A DNA stretch of 64,000 bases from the NCBI GenBank assembly GCA_019425015.1, contig JAHYYJ010000012.1:14878-78877 (forward strand), given 5' to 3'. The notes under the pieces are model-generated. The model saw only the letters and a program-made list of their open reading frames with translations, did no database searches and was not told where the DNA came from. The DNA is from Collinsella sp. (GTDB lineage Bacteria; Actinomycetota; Coriobacteriia; Coriobacteriales; Coriobacteriaceae). Positions 17,167-26,363 of this stretch are shown here, in pieces (within the stretch, counting starts at the first letter, position 1; the number at the start of each line of letters is the position of its first letter). A program made the position numbers and the translations under genes.

Positions 17167-18423
17167 CTAGGCGGACTTCTTCTTGCTGTCGGAGACCATC
17201 ATGTAGACGGTGAGCACGACGGCGATGGCGGCGATCACGATGGCGCCGTAGAAGGACTGCTGGTAGGCGGCGCTGCCGGCCTCGGCGTGATACAGCACGG
17301 CAGTGATGGGCTGGCTGATCCAGGTAGAGGCGGCGTAGCCCAAAAACATGATGCCGTAGTTGACACCGATGTTGCTGGTGCCAAAGGCGCCACCGGTGAG
17401 CGGCGGGTAGATGACGAGCAGGGCGCCAAAGCTAAAGCCGAGCAGAGCGAGCGCCACAAAGAACATGCTCTGCGTAAAGCTCATCGACATGATGACGAGC
17501 GCGACGATGGTCACGACAAGGCTGATGAGCAGCGACTTGTAGGCACCGATCTTGTCGATGATCTGGCCAAATGAAAGGCGACCGACCAGGTTGGCGCAGG
17601 TGTTGACGGAGACGACCACGCCGCCGAGGGCGACGGCTGCGGCACTCGTGGGGTCGGCGAAGAGCTGGACGGCGGCGATGGAGGCAACCTTGCCCACAAG
17701 CAGGGTGCCCGCGGTGGCGGCGAAGGCGAAGGTGGCGATGAGGACCCAGAAGCGCGGGGTTTTGACCATCTCGCCCGGGGTGAGGTCGCCGAAGGTACCG
17801 GCGTGCGCGCCGCCCTTGGGGGCCTCGAAGCCCTCGGGCAGCCAACCGGCCTCGGGGGCCTTCAGGAACAGGGCGGAGGCGGCGATCGTCACAAAGAAGA
17901 TGACGCCGAGTGCCTTGAGGGCGCCAAAGATGCCCAGACTCGGGATGAGCAGCGAGGCGAGCACCGGGGACAGCACAGCGGGGCCGGCGGTCGAAGCGGC
18001 CAGGGTGATGCCGGAGGCGAGGCCCTTTTTGTCGATGAACCACTTTTGGCCGGTGGTGAGCGCGGGGTTGTAGCCCAGGCCGTTGCCGATGGCGGCGACG
18101 AGCGAGAACCACAGGTAGAACTGCCACGGCTCGGTGACGGTGCCGGACATGAACCAGCCCACGCCGTAGCACACGGCGGCAGCGATCACGACGTTGCGCG
18201 GGCCGATCTTATCGGAGATGCGGCCGGCGAAGATGCCCGTCACGGCCATGATGGTCTGGAAGACCGGGAAAGCCCAGGTAAGTGCGCTGGACCACTCGGG
18301 GTAGACGGCGAGCAGGTTCTTGGACACGACGGAGTACAGCGCGATGGAGCTGATGAAGAACATGGTGACGCACGCGGCGGAAAGCACGACGGCGCGACCC
18401 TTGTTGGAGTTGGTGGAAGCCAT
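17167..18423 (-). CDS. MFS transporter, OFA (oxalate:formate antiporter-like) family
   Basis: A 418-residue, 12-helix carrier. The loop RISDKIGPRNVV after helix 2 matches the MFS A-motif, and the overall plan with a long GxxxGxGxGxxYNPAL-like segment (AAIGNGLGYNPALTTGQKWF) is typical of the OFA family of monocarboxylate carriers. ATG 18423 follows AGAAAGAG. It is flanked by an SDR dehydrogenase upstream and a Gfo/Idh dehydrogenase downstream, so it probably brings in the substrate they oxidise. Confidence 0.8.
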   Translation of the reverse strand: MASTNSNKGRAVVLSAACVTMFFISSIALYSVVSKNLLAVYPEWSSALTWAFPVFQTIMAVTGIFAGRISDKIGPRNVVIAAAVCYGVGWFMSGTVTEPWQFYLWFSLVAAIGNGLGYNPALTTGQKWFIDKKGLASGITLAASTAGPAVLSPVLASLLIPSLGIFGALKALGVIFFVTIAASALFLKAPEAGWLPEGFEAPKGGAHAGTFGDLTPGEMVKTPRFWVLIATFAFAATAGTLLVGKVASIAAVQLFADPTSAAAVALGGVVVSVNTCANLVGRLSFGQIIDKIGAYKSLLISLVVTIVALVIMSMSFTQSMFFVALALLGFSFGALLVIYPPLTGGAFGTSNIGVNYGIMFLGYAASTWISQPITAVLYHAEAGSAAYQQSFYGAIVIAAIAVVLTVYMMVSDSKKKSA

Positions 18424-18507
18424 GGGACTCTTTCTAATCGATACGGGGGAGGGGAGGGGCAAACGCCGCCTAGGTGCTTGCCACGCGTCCCTTTCTACCG
18501 GGCTTGT

Positions 18508-19389
18508 TTACTGGTCAGTCGGCTTTGCGACGCCGGACTCATCGGACCAGAGCTCGATGCCCTTGTTCTTGAGGTAGTTGTCGGCAAAGGCGCGGCGGCC
18601 GCCGGGCTTGGCGGTGAGGTCGCCCATCATATTGGAGAAGCCGCCGTCGACCTTGATGGCGTCGCCGGTGGTAAAGTCCGAGCGCTTGGACGCCAGGAAC
18701 ATGACAGCGTTGGCGATATCGCTGACCTCGCCGATGCGGCGCGTGGCGATAAGGCGGCTGCGGCTCTTCTCGACCTCGGGGTCGGCGTAAAAGCTCGCTG
18801 ACATGGGGGTCTTAACAAAGCAGGGCTCGACGCAGTTGGAGCGCACGCCGTAGGGACCCCACTCGGCAGCCAGCATCTTGGACATCATGTTGACGCCCGC
18901 CTTGGTGGAGCTGTACACGCCCGAGAACGTTTCGGGGGAGTGACTGGCGACGGTGGAGATGTGAACCAGGCGGCCCTGGCCGGCCTTGATCATCTCGCGA
19001 CCAAAGCGCTGCGAGGTGATGAAGTAGCCGGTGAGGTTGACGTTGAGCACCTGCTCCCAGTCGCTCAGCGGCAGGTCCTCCATGGCGGCGAAGCGCAGGA
19101 TGCCGGCGGTGTTGACGAGGACGTCGACACGGCCGAAGTCGGCGATGGTGGCGTCGACGGCAGCCTGAACCTCGGCCTCGTCGGTGGCGTTCATCTTGTA
19201 ACCCTCGGCGTGGATGCCAAACTCGGCAGCAAGGTCGGCGGCAGCGGCCTTGACCTTCTCCTCGTCCAGGTCGAGCATGACGACGTTGGCGCCGTTGCGG
19301 GCGAACTCGCGGCAAATCTCGACGCCCATACCGCCGAGCGCGCCGGTCACGGCGCAGACATCGCCCTCGAGCTTAAGCCAATTGCTCAT
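18508..19389 (-). CDS. short-chain dehydrogenase/reductase
   Basis: A 293-residue SDR. The nucleotide-binding motif TGALGGMGVEI is at the N terminus, VLVNTAGI corresponds to NNAG, and the catalytic Ser-Tyr-Lys set is visible in HISTVAS and YSSTKAG. A C-terminal extension of about 30 residues follows the usual end of the fold. It is the first gene of the minus-strand unit, divergent from a LysR gene. Sugar alcohol or hydroxy-acid oxidation fits the context; the 263-residue Collinsella 7beta-hydroxysteroid dehydrogenase is a different sequence. Confidence 0.88.
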   Translation of the reverse strand: MSNWLKLEGDVCAVTGALGGMGVEICREFARNGANVVMLDLDEEKVKAAAADLAAEFGIHAEGYKMNATDEAEVQAAVDATIADFGRVDVLVNTAGILRFAAMEDLPLSDWEQVLNVNLTGYFITSQRFGREMIKAGQGRLVHISTVASHSPETFSGVYSSTKAGVNMMSKMLAAEWGPYGVRSNCVEPCFVKTPMSASFYADPEVEKSRSRLIATRRIGEVSDIANAVMFLASKRSDFTTGDAIKVDGGFSNMMGDLTAKPGGRRAFADNYLKNKGIELWSDESGVAKPTDQ

Positions 19390-19532
19390 AGGAACTTCCC
19401 TTCTTGTGCCTCCCGGTGGGTCGCTCCCATTAACCGACCCACGTGGTTTTCGCTGGTTATCGTATGCTTTGCATTTGCGCAGGTGAATTGCATATTTGTT
19501 AGAATGGCATTAACCGTAGGTTTATACTGAGC

Positions 19533-19551
19533 ATTGAGGTTTGTTCTCAAT
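19533..19551. promoter_or_regulatory. candidate LysR binding dyad
   Basis: ATTGAG-GTTTGTT-CTCAAT is a 6-bp dyad with 7-bp spacer that fits the T-N11-A plan of LysR boxes. It lies between the SDR and LysR genes, about 70 bp before the regulator start, close to a TATACT at 19523. Confidence 0.5.
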
Positions 19552-19622
19552 TGAGCGCGTGACCTGCGAAAACGACCCCCTGCGGTGCTGTGGGCCCGCG
19601 CGTGCGAAAACGGGAGATTGAC

Positions 19623-20501
19623 GTGTACGATCGACGACTTGAGGCCATATCGGCCGCCGCGGAGCTGGGAAGTTTCTCGCGTGCCGCGGCAAAGCTGCGC
19701 GTGTCGACCCCGGCGCTCGTTAAACAGGTGTCGGGGTTCGAGGCCGAGTTTGGCATCACGTTGTTCGAGCGCTCGCACTCGGGCGTCAAGGTGACGCCGG
19801 CGGGCGCGCTGTTGGTGGACGACGCGCGCTCGATCATGCGCCAATCCGAGGACGCGCTGCGCCGTGCCCGACGCGCGGCGGGCGATGGCGGTGCCGTGCG
19901 CCTGGGCGTGTCGATGATGTGCCCGGGGCGCCAAACGCTGTCGATGTGGTCGGGCATCCACGATCTGGAACCGTCGCTGCGATTTGAGATCGTGCCGGTA
20001 AGCGATCTCTACGACGAGCGCGAGACCGTCATGCGCAGCTTGGGCCGCGAGGTCGATGTGGTGCAATCGAGTTTTTCTACCCCACGCTGGGGTGATGCCT
20101 GCCAAAAGCTCCGCATTGTCAACGTGCCGTTTTATATCGATCTGCCGCGCACGAGCCCGCTGGCGCGCAAGAATCGCATTACGGTTGCCGACTTGGAGGG
20201 TATGCGTCTGCGCGTACTGCGCCACGGCAACGACGCCATGGACAGCCTGCGCATCGACCTTTTGGCCGACGGCGGCGTGGACGTGATCGACGTGGACAGT
20301 TTTGACTTTGCGCTCTTTAACGAGGCGGAGGAAAAGGGCGATGCAGTGCTCACTTGCGGGGCGTGGTCGGGCGTGCACCCGGCTTTTGTAGGCGTGCCGT
20401 TCCTATGTGGCCGCGAGGTGCCGGTCTTCTTGCACTACCCGCTCGAGCCCACCCTCCAAGTACAAAAATTCGTCAACGCCATGGCCCAACTCCTCAAGTA
20501 G
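19623..20501 (+). CDS. LysR-family transcriptional regulator
   Basis: A 292-residue regulator. The N-terminal winged helix contains AAELGSFSRAAAKLRVSTPALVKQVSGFE and FERSHSGVKVTPAGALL, the classical LysR pattern, and the rest is the periplasmic-binding-fold effector domain. GTG 19623 is preferred over the upstream GTG at 19590 because GGGAG lies 9 bases before it and the HTH then starts at the usual distance. It is divergent from the SDR-MFS-oxidoreductase unit, its likely target. Confidence 0.85.
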   Translation: MYDRRLEAISAAAELGSFSRAAAKLRVSTPALVKQVSGFEAEFGITLFERSHSGVKVTPAGALLVDDARSIMRQSEDALRRARRAAGDGGAVRLGVSMMCPGRQTLSMWSGIHDLEPSLRFEIVPVSDLYDERETVMRSLGREVDVVQSSFSTPRWGDACQKLRIVNVPFYIDLPRTSPLARKNRITVADLEGMRLRVLRHGNDAMDSLRIDLLADGGVDVIDVDSFDFALFNEAEEKGDAVLTCGAWSGVHPAFVGVPFLCGREVPVFLHYPLEPTLQVQKFVNAMAQLLK

Positions 20502-20513
20502 CTTACACAAAAC

Positions 20514-20541
20514 GAGGCCCTGGCCAAACGGCCAGGGCCTC
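20514..20541 (+). terminator. terminator after lysR
   Basis: GAGGCCCTGGCC - AAAC - GGCCAGGGCCTC, a perfect 12-bp stem directly after the regulator gene. Confidence 0.75.
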
Positions 20542-20584
20542 ACTAACCTTTATTCCGTTTTAAACAACGGGCTGATTGCGCGCA

Positions 20585-20690
20585 GGAGGGTGCCCCGGGG
20601 CGGCGGGGTATTTCCTCCGCGCGCAGTTTCGCAGCGAAGCGAGAATGTTTGAGCACGGAGGAATTACCCCGCCGCCCCGGGGCACCCTCC
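20585..20690. repeat. 35-bp-arm inverted repeat
   Basis: Arms 20585-20619 and 20656-20690 are complementary at 34 of 35 positions and very GC-rich (GGTGCCCCGGGGCGGCGGGG core), with a 36-base loop. It stands between the convergent lysR and ABC exporter genes, after a separate perfect terminator, so it is more than is needed for termination. Confidence 0.75.
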
Positions 20691-20704
20691 GTCAGTAACC
20701 GTTC

Positions 20705-22624
20705 CTACTCCAGCTCAAACGCACCCGTGTACAGCTGGTAGTAATACCCGCGCTTGGCAATCAGCTCATCATGGTTGCCGCGCTCGATGATGCGGCCGTG
20801 ATCCAGACAGATGATCGCGTCGGAGTTGCGCACGGTGGACAGGCGGTGTGCGATGACAAACGTCGTGCGGCCCTCCATGAGCTTGTCCATGCCCGCCTGT
20901 ACGATGGCCTCGGTGCGGGTGTCGATGGAGCTCGTGGCTTCGTCCAGAATCATTGCCGGCGGATCGGCGACGGCAGCGCGGGCGATTGAGATCAGCTGGC
21001 GCTGGCCCTGCGACAGCTGAGCGCCGTTGCCGGTGAGCATGGTGTCATAGCCGTCAGGCAGGCGGGTGATAAAGTCGTCCGCGCCGGCGAGCTTGGCCGC
21101 CGCGATGCACTCCTCGTCGGTGGCATCCAGGTTGCCGTAGCGGATGTTATCCATCACGGTGCCGGTGAACAGGTTCACGTCCTGCAGCACGACGCCCAGC
21201 GAGCGGCGCAGATCGGCCTTGCGGATTTTGTTGACGTTGATGCCGTCGTAGCGAATCTTGCCGTCGGCGATGTCATAGAAACGGTTGATGAGGTTGGTGA
21301 TGGTCGTCTTGCCGGCACCGGTGGCGCCGACAAACGCGACCTTCTGGCCCGGCTTGGCGTATACGGACACGCCGTGCAGCACCTCGTGGTTGGGCGTGTA
21401 GCCAAAGTCGACGTTGTCCATGACCAGGTCGCCGCGCAGCGGCACGTACTCGATCTCGCCGGTTGCGCGGTGCGGATGTTTCCACGCCCACATGCCGGTG
21501 TGGTGGTCAGCCTCCTCGAGCTGCCAGGTGTCGGGGTTGACCTGCGCGTTGACGAGTGTCACGTAGCCTTCGTCGGCCTCGGGCTCCTCATCGATGAGCT
21601 CAAAGATGCGGTCGGCGCCGGCGAGGCCCATGACCACGGCGTTGATCTGTTGCGAGATCTGGCCGATCTGTCCGCAGAACTGCTTGGTCATGTTGAGGAA
21701 CGGCACCACGACGGCGATGGACAGCGCCATGCCCGAGATGCTCAGGTTGGGCACGCCCAGCGCCAGGAAAATGCCGCCGGCAAGGGCCACCAGCACGTAG
21801 AGCAAGTTGCCCAGGTTCATAAGGATGGGCATGAGGATGTTGGCGTACATGTTGGCCTTCTGCGAGACCTCGAAGAGCTTTTCGTTGCGCTCGTCAAAAT
21901 CGGCCTCGGCGGCAGACTCGTGGCAGAACGCCTTGACGACTTTCTGGCCGTTCATGACTTCCTCGATATGGCCCTCGACCACGCCGAGTTCGGTCTGCTG
22001 TGCAATGAAGAAACGCGCGGAGTTGGAGCCGAGCAGCTTGGTCATAAAGGTCATAAAGGCGACGCCGGCGATGATGACCAGGCACATCCACACACTGTAG
22101 TACAGCATGATAAAGAACACCGTGACGATGATGATGATCGTCATGAGCAGGTTGGGCAGCGACTGACTGATCATCTGGCGCAGCGTATCGATGTCGTTGG
22201 TGTAGTGGCTCATGATATCGCCGCGCTGGTGCGTGTCGAAGTAGCGGATCGGCAGGTCCTGCATGCGGTTGAACATCTTCTCGCGCAGCTTCTCGAGCGA
22301 GCCCTGCGTGACGATGGCCATGGCGCGGTTCCAGAAGAGCGAGGACAGGACGCCGACGCCGTAGATGCAGGCGAGGGTGGTCACAAGCTGCAGAATCTTG
22401 GGCTGTGCGGCTTCCCAATCGCCCGACTGCCACGATTCGCTAATAATCTGCAGGGCGCTCTGCAAGAAGGTCGCGCCGATGGAGTTGATGATGGCGCAGA
22501 GCACCACGCCGGCGACGACAAGGGGCAAAAGCACGGGATAGAAGCCAAAGAGCGTCTTGATGAGGCGCGACATGGTGCCGCCCTTACGGTTGAGTGCGCG
22601 CTCGGCGGTCGTTGCCTTACTCAT
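20705..22624 (-). CDS. ABC exporter half-transporter (permease + ATPase), second subunit
   Basis: A 639-residue protein: six-helix ABC membrane domain (~25-330), a ~60-residue linker and an ATPase domain. Walker A is VGATGAGKTTI, the signature is LSQGQRQLI, Walker B is MILDEATSSID and the switch His is in IAHRLSTV. The start ATG overlaps the stop of the preceding ABC gene (TGAGTAA region), so the two half-transporters are translationally coupled and likely form a heterodimer. Together with the marR gene this resembles multidrug or peptide exporters controlled by a local MarR repressor. Confidence 0.88.
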   Translation of the reverse strand: MSKATTAERALNRKGGTMSRLIKTLFGFYPVLLPLVVAGVVLCAIINSIGATFLQSALQIISESWQSGDWEAAQPKILQLVTTLACIYGVGVLSSLFWNRAMAIVTQGSLEKLREKMFNRMQDLPIRYFDTHQRGDIMSHYTNDIDTLRQMISQSLPNLLMTIIIIVTVFFIMLYYSVWMCLVIIAGVAFMTFMTKLLGSNSARFFIAQQTELGVVEGHIEEVMNGQKVVKAFCHESAAEADFDERNEKLFEVSQKANMYANILMPILMNLGNLLYVLVALAGGIFLALGVPNLSISGMALSIAVVVPFLNMTKQFCGQIGQISQQINAVVMGLAGADRIFELIDEEPEADEGYVTLVNAQVNPDTWQLEEADHHTGMWAWKHPHRATGEIEYVPLRGDLVMDNVDFGYTPNHEVLHGVSVYAKPGQKVAFVGATGAGKTTITNLINRFYDIADGKIRYDGINVNKIRKADLRRSLGVVLQDVNLFTGTVMDNIRYGNLDATDEECIAAAKLAGADDFITRLPDGYDTMLTGNGAQLSQGQRQLISIARAAVADPPAMILDEATSSIDTRTEAIVQAGMDKLMEGRTTFVIAHRLSTVRNSDAIICLDHGRIIERGNHDELIAKRGYYYQLYTGAFELE

Positions 22625-24431
22625 GTGCCTCGCCTCCTTCCTGGGTCTGAGCTTGCGTTGCGGATGCCTCGGTGTCGGCCTCGACGGCCCCTTCGCCCTC
22701 GGCAGACATCTTGTTTTGCGAGGTAAAGGTCTCGCGGTAGATCTCGCTCGTCTTGAGTAGCTCGTCATGGTTGCCGATCTGCGCGATACGGCCGCCCTCC
22801 ATGACGATGATGCGGTCTGCGTCCTGCACGGAGCTGATGCGCTGGGCGATGATGAGCTTGGTCGTGTTGGGCAGATAGCTTGCCAGTCCTGCACGGATCT
22901 TTGCGTCGGTCTTGGTGTCGACGGCGCTGGTGGAGTCGTCCAAGATCAAGATCTTGGGGCGACGCAGCAGGGCGCGTGCAATGCACAGGCGCTGCTTCTG
23001 ACCGCCCGAAACATTAGAGCCGCCCTGTTCGATCCAGGTGTCGTAGCCCTTGGGGAAACCGTCGACAAACTCGTCGGCGCAGGCCAGATGCGCTGCCTCG
23101 CGGACTTCCTCGTCGGTGGCGTTCGGGTCGCCCCAACGCAGGTTCTCGGCGATGGTGCCGCTAAACAGCACGTTTTTCTGCAGCACCATGGCGACCTGGT
23201 GACGCAGCGCGTCCAGGTCGTAGTCGCGCACGTCCACGCCGCCCACGCGCACAGCGCCTTCGGTGGTGTCGTACAGGCGGGCGATGAGGTTGACGAGCGT
23301 GGACTTGGCCGAGCCGGTGCCGCCGATGATGCCGATGGTCTCGCCGCTCGTAATGTGCAGGTCGATATCGTCGAGCGCCTGGCGCTTCGCATGCGCGGAA
23401 TACTTAAAGCTCACGTGGTCAAAGTCGATGGAACCGTCGGCAACCTCGAGCACGGGCTCGGCGGGATTGGCGATCGTGGGCTCGGCGGCCAGCACCTCGG
23501 CAATGCGGTGTGCCGATTCGTCGGCCATGGTCACCATGACAAAGATCATCGACAGCTGCATCAGGCTCATGAGAATCTGGAAACCATAGGTAAAGGTCGA
23601 GGAGAGCTGGCCCACGTCGAACAGCGCACCCTGGCTCGTGATGATGAGCTTGGAGCCCAGGTAGATGATGACGACAAACGCGCCGTTGACGCAGATGTTC
23701 ATCATGGGGTTGTTAAAGGCGAGCAGCTTCTCGGCGCGGGTGAAGTCCATCTGGACGTCGCGCGCGGCGGCCGCGAACTTCTCCTTCTCAAAGTCTTCGC
23801 GCACATAGCTCTTAACCACGCGCATGCCGGTGACGTTTTCCTCAACGGACTCGTTAAGGGCATCGTACTTGTGGAACACACGCGAGAAGATGGGGCGCAC
23901 CTTAAAGATGATAAAGAACAGTCCAAAGCCCAGCAGCGGAATGATGACCAGGTAGACCATGGCGACGCTGCCGCCCATGATAAACGCCATGGTAAAGGCG
24001 AAGATCAATACCAGCGGCGCGCGCACGGCGATACGGATGATCATCATAAAGGCCTGCTGCACGTTGTTGATATCGGTGGTCAGGCGCGTGACGAGCGAGG
24101 AGCTCGAGAACTCATCGATGTTGGCAAAGCTGAACGTCTGGATTTTGTAGAACAGGTCGTGACGCAGGTTCTTGGCGAAGCCGCAGCTCGCATGGCTGCA
24201 GGTGACGCCTGCCGCGGCGCCAAAAGCAAGCGATGTCAGCGCGATGAGCACCAAAAGGCCCGCGGTGGGAAGCATCTCGGCTACGGTGGCGCCGTCTTTG
24301 ATGGCGTCGATCAGGTTGGCGGTGATAAATGGAATCAGCATCTCGCAGAGCACCTCGCCAAGCACGAGCAACGGCGTGGCAACGGTGACTTTCATATAGT
24401 CGCGGATGCTTCCCATGAGGGTTTTAATCAT
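22617..24431 (-). CDS. ABC exporter half-transporter (permease + ATPase), first subunit
   Basis: A 604-residue half-transporter with six membrane helices and a C-terminal ATPase. Walker A reads IGGTGSAKSTLV (Ala before the Lys), the signature is VSGGQKQRL, and Walker B is ILILDDSTSAVD, in which Asp replaces the catalytic Glu. This degenerate site, paired with the intact Glu of the partner, is what is seen in heterodimeric exporters with one consensus and one non-consensus ATP site. The C terminus is Ala/Glu-rich. It overlaps the marR gene upstream by 8 bp. Confidence 0.9.
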   Translation of the reverse strand: MIKTLMGSIRDYMKVTVATPLLVLGEVLCEMLIPFITANLIDAIKDGATVAEMLPTAGLLVLIALTSLAFGAAAGVTCSHASCGFAKNLRHDLFYKIQTFSFANIDEFSSSSLVTRLTTDINNVQQAFMMIIRIAVRAPLVLIFAFTMAFIMGGSVAMVYLVIIPLLGFGLFFIIFKVRPIFSRVFHKYDALNESVEENVTGMRVVKSYVREDFEKEKFAAAARDVQMDFTRAEKLLAFNNPMMNICVNGAFVVIIYLGSKLIITSQGALFDVGQLSSTFTYGFQILMSLMQLSMIFVMVTMADESAHRIAEVLAAEPTIANPAEPVLEVADGSIDFDHVSFKYSAHAKRQALDDIDLHITSGETIGIIGGTGSAKSTLVNLIARLYDTTEGAVRVGGVDVRDYDLDALRHQVAMVLQKNVLFSGTIAENLRWGDPNATDEEVREAAHLACADEFVDGFPKGYDTWIEQGGSNVSGGQKQRLCIARALLRRPKILILDDSTSAVDTKTDAKIRAGLASYLPNTTKLIIAQRISSVQDADRIIVMEGGRIAQIGNHDELLKTSEIYRETFTSQNKMSAEGEGAVEADTEASATQAQTQEGGEAHE

Positions 24432-24927
24432 CCAGTTCCTCCCAGGTTACGCGGATTTTATCGAGCATTTCGGCGAGGTCCTCGCGCTCGTCGTGGGTGA
24501 GCGCGCTAAAGGCCCGTTCCCTAAAGCGGATGCGGGCTGCCTGGTCGATGCGGGCGTTTTCCCGGCCGGTTTCGGTCAGGCGAATGGTGAGTTGCCGTCG
24601 ATCCTTGGGGTTACGGCTGCGCTCGATGAGGCCGTTGAGCTCGAGCTTGGACAGGATCTCGGAAAGCGATCCCGGCTTGAGGTCAAAGTGCATGCCGAGC
24701 TCCTGCTGCGACATCTCGCCGCCGGGTTGCTTGGCCAGCAGGCAGATGATGGGCGCCTTGCCGGACACGCCTCCGCCATGAAAATGCATGTAATGGCCGC
24801 AAAAGCCCAGGCCATTGAGGATGCGCTTGGCGAGACGGTCTTTGTCGGACTGGGTCTCGGGCTCGTCTGCTGGCCGTGAGGGGTCGCCGCCGGGTTCATG
24901 CGGATAGGCGAGTGGTTCAACACACAT
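24424..24927 (-). CDS. MarR-family transcriptional regulator
   Basis: A 167-residue winged-helix protein. The HTH region MSQQELGMHFDLKPGSLSEILSKLELNGLIERSRNPKDRRQ (given here only as residues ~79-115, starting MSQQELGMHF) and the wing with DRRQ are typical MarR. It is the first gene of the exporter operon and is preceded by the repeated motif TACCTAA...GATT (24949-25026), probably its own operator. The inducing ligand is likely a substrate of the exporter. Confidence 0.85.
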   Translation of the reverse strand: MCVEPLAYPHEPGGDPSRPADEPETQSDKDRLAKRILNGLGFCGHYMHFHGGGVSGKAPIICLLAKQPGGEMSQQELGMHFDLKPGSLSEILSKLELNGLIERSRNPKDRRQLTIRLTETGRENARIDQAARIRFRERAFSALTHDEREDLAEMLDKIRVTWEELDD

Positions 24928-24948
24928 ATCTAAGCTTCGCTCCTTTCT

Positions 24949-25026
24949 TTAGTTAGGTAGAGAGATTGTTTTGTACCTAAGTGATTCTAGAGGTACCTAA
25001 CTGATTGTCAAGGTACCGAATCGATT
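24949..25026 (-). promoter_or_regulatory. repeated operator of the marR-ABC operon
   Basis: Three copies of TACC(T/G)AAxxGATT start at 24974, 24994 and 25014, exactly 20 bp apart, that is, on nearly the same face of the helix. An inverted partial copy (TTAGTTAGGTA) lies at 24949-24959. The position just upstream of the marR start fits an autoregulatory operator array. Confidence 0.6.
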
Positions 25027-25129
25027 TTGTGGCAGTGCTGGGATGCCGGTGCCAGGGGAATCTTGGACAGTCTTTGCAGCGTAGATTCAGCGGGCCACGG
25101 CGTATCCCGGAGTTTCCGATAGGTTCATT

Positions 25130-25167
25130 AAGGGGGCGAGACTGGCAGTTGCCGGTTTCGCCCCCTT
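25130..25167. terminator. terminator after the Fic gene
   Basis: AAGGGGGCG (25130-25138) pairs with CGCCCCCTT (25159-25167), with an inner GGCAG/CCGG portion. It sits 14 bp beyond the stop of the minus-strand Fic gene. Confidence 0.7.
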
Positions 25168-25180
25168 GGCTTTCCGGGAC

Positions 25181-26353
25181 TTAGAGCGGCTCGTCGCCGG
25201 TTCGGAGGATGGCGAGATATGGCTCATATGAAAACATGCGGTATCGTTTCCTGCTCGTATCGCGTTGGACAAGAATGCCCCAATCGGTAAATTGGGATAT
25301 AAGGTTGTTTGCGCTCGATCTGCTAATCTGCATTCGTTCAGACACAAAGGCGGTGTCGACGATCGGATTGCCCTCGAGAAGGTCGAGTAGCATAAGGGCG
25401 TTCGTCGTAGCCCTTCCCGCCTTTTCGCGAATCAGCCTTTCGGTTTCCGAATGGAGGTCGACAAGCTTCCGCATCGAATCCCGTGCCTCGCGTGCGCTTG
25501 CAAGCAAGCAGGTGCTGAAAAACGAAACCCATCCCTCAAAATCGCCTCTCTGCCTTACGCGCATAAGCCAATCGTAGTATTCGCTCCTGTGTCGTTTGAG
25601 TTCATACGAGGGATAGATGACCGGCTTGGTGAGCGCCCCATCATGTATGAGCGAAAGGAGGATGAGCAGACGCCCGAGGCGTCCGTTGCCGTCGAGGAAC
25701 GGGTGTGTGGTTTCAAACTGGTAGTGCACCAAAGCGGCCTTGATGACCGGATCGATGTCGTCACGCTCGTTGATGAAAAGCTCGAGGTCGCCAAGTGCCT
25801 CCTTCATATCCTCCGTGTTGGGAGGGACATACGGGGCCTCATTGAGCGTGCAGCCGTTTGGTCCGACCCAGTTCTGAGTCGTCCTGAACTGGCCCGGCGT
25901 CTTGTCGGAGCCTCTGCCATTTCCAAGCAATGTGGCATGGACGGATTTGAGCAGCCTCATACAGAGTGGCAGTTCCTCCATGAGCTTGGTCGCCTGCTGC
26001 ACCGCTCGAGTGTAGTTGACGACGTCGGTTAGGTCCCGGCTCGCATTGGATTCGTTTGACGGGTCAAGAACATCATCGAACGTACATTGCGTACCCTCGA
26101 TTTGAGAGGACAAGAGCGCTTCCTTGCGAACGTACATAGAAAGGTACATGTCGATGTTCGGAACAAAGCGAGACATGCCCTCAACCTCGCCGAGTATGGC
26201 GCGGCAATCGGAGACAAGCCGCATGGAATCAGCGGATAAATTGATTGGAAAGAATGAATCCATATTGGCGGGTCTAAACGAATCATAGGCGAGGGCTCCT
26301 GAAAGGTTGTGCCTGACGTTTCCCTGTCGTCCGGGTGTGATGGGTGCGAGCAT
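25181..26353 (-). CDS. class II Fic family protein with C-terminal winged helix
   Basis: A 390-residue protein. The Fic core motif HPFLDGNGRLGR at 217-228 is complete, so AMP-transferase activity is possible. The inhibitory helix motif SSQIEG at 82-87 lies N-terminal to the core, which makes it class II (auto-inhibited). The C-terminal ~80 residues look like a winged helix (FVSERMQISRSSANNLI), suggesting DNA binding. AGGA precedes the ATG. Two dyads CTAAGAACAA/TTGTTCTTAG lie directly upstream, one of them overlapping the translation start region, so autoregulation is plausible. The target is unknown. Confidence 0.88.
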   Translation of the reverse strand: MLAPITPGRQGNVRHNLSGALAYDSFRPANMDSFFPINLSADSMRLVSDCRAILGEVEGMSRFVPNIDMYLSMYVRKEALLSSQIEGTQCTFDDVLDPSNESNASRDLTDVVNYTRAVQQATKLMEELPLCMRLLKSVHATLLGNGRGSDKTPGQFRTTQNWVGPNGCTLNEAPYVPPNTEDMKEALGDLELFINERDDIDPVIKAALVHYQFETTHPFLDGNGRLGRLLILLSLIHDGALTKPVIYPSYELKRHRSEYYDWLMRVRQRGDFEGWVSFFSTCLLASAREARDSMRKLVDLHSETERLIREKAGRATTNALMLLDLLEGNPIVDTAFVSERMQISRSSANNLISQFTDWGILVQRDTSRKRYRMFSYEPYLAILRTGDEPL

Positions 26354-26363
26354 CGTTAGTGTC

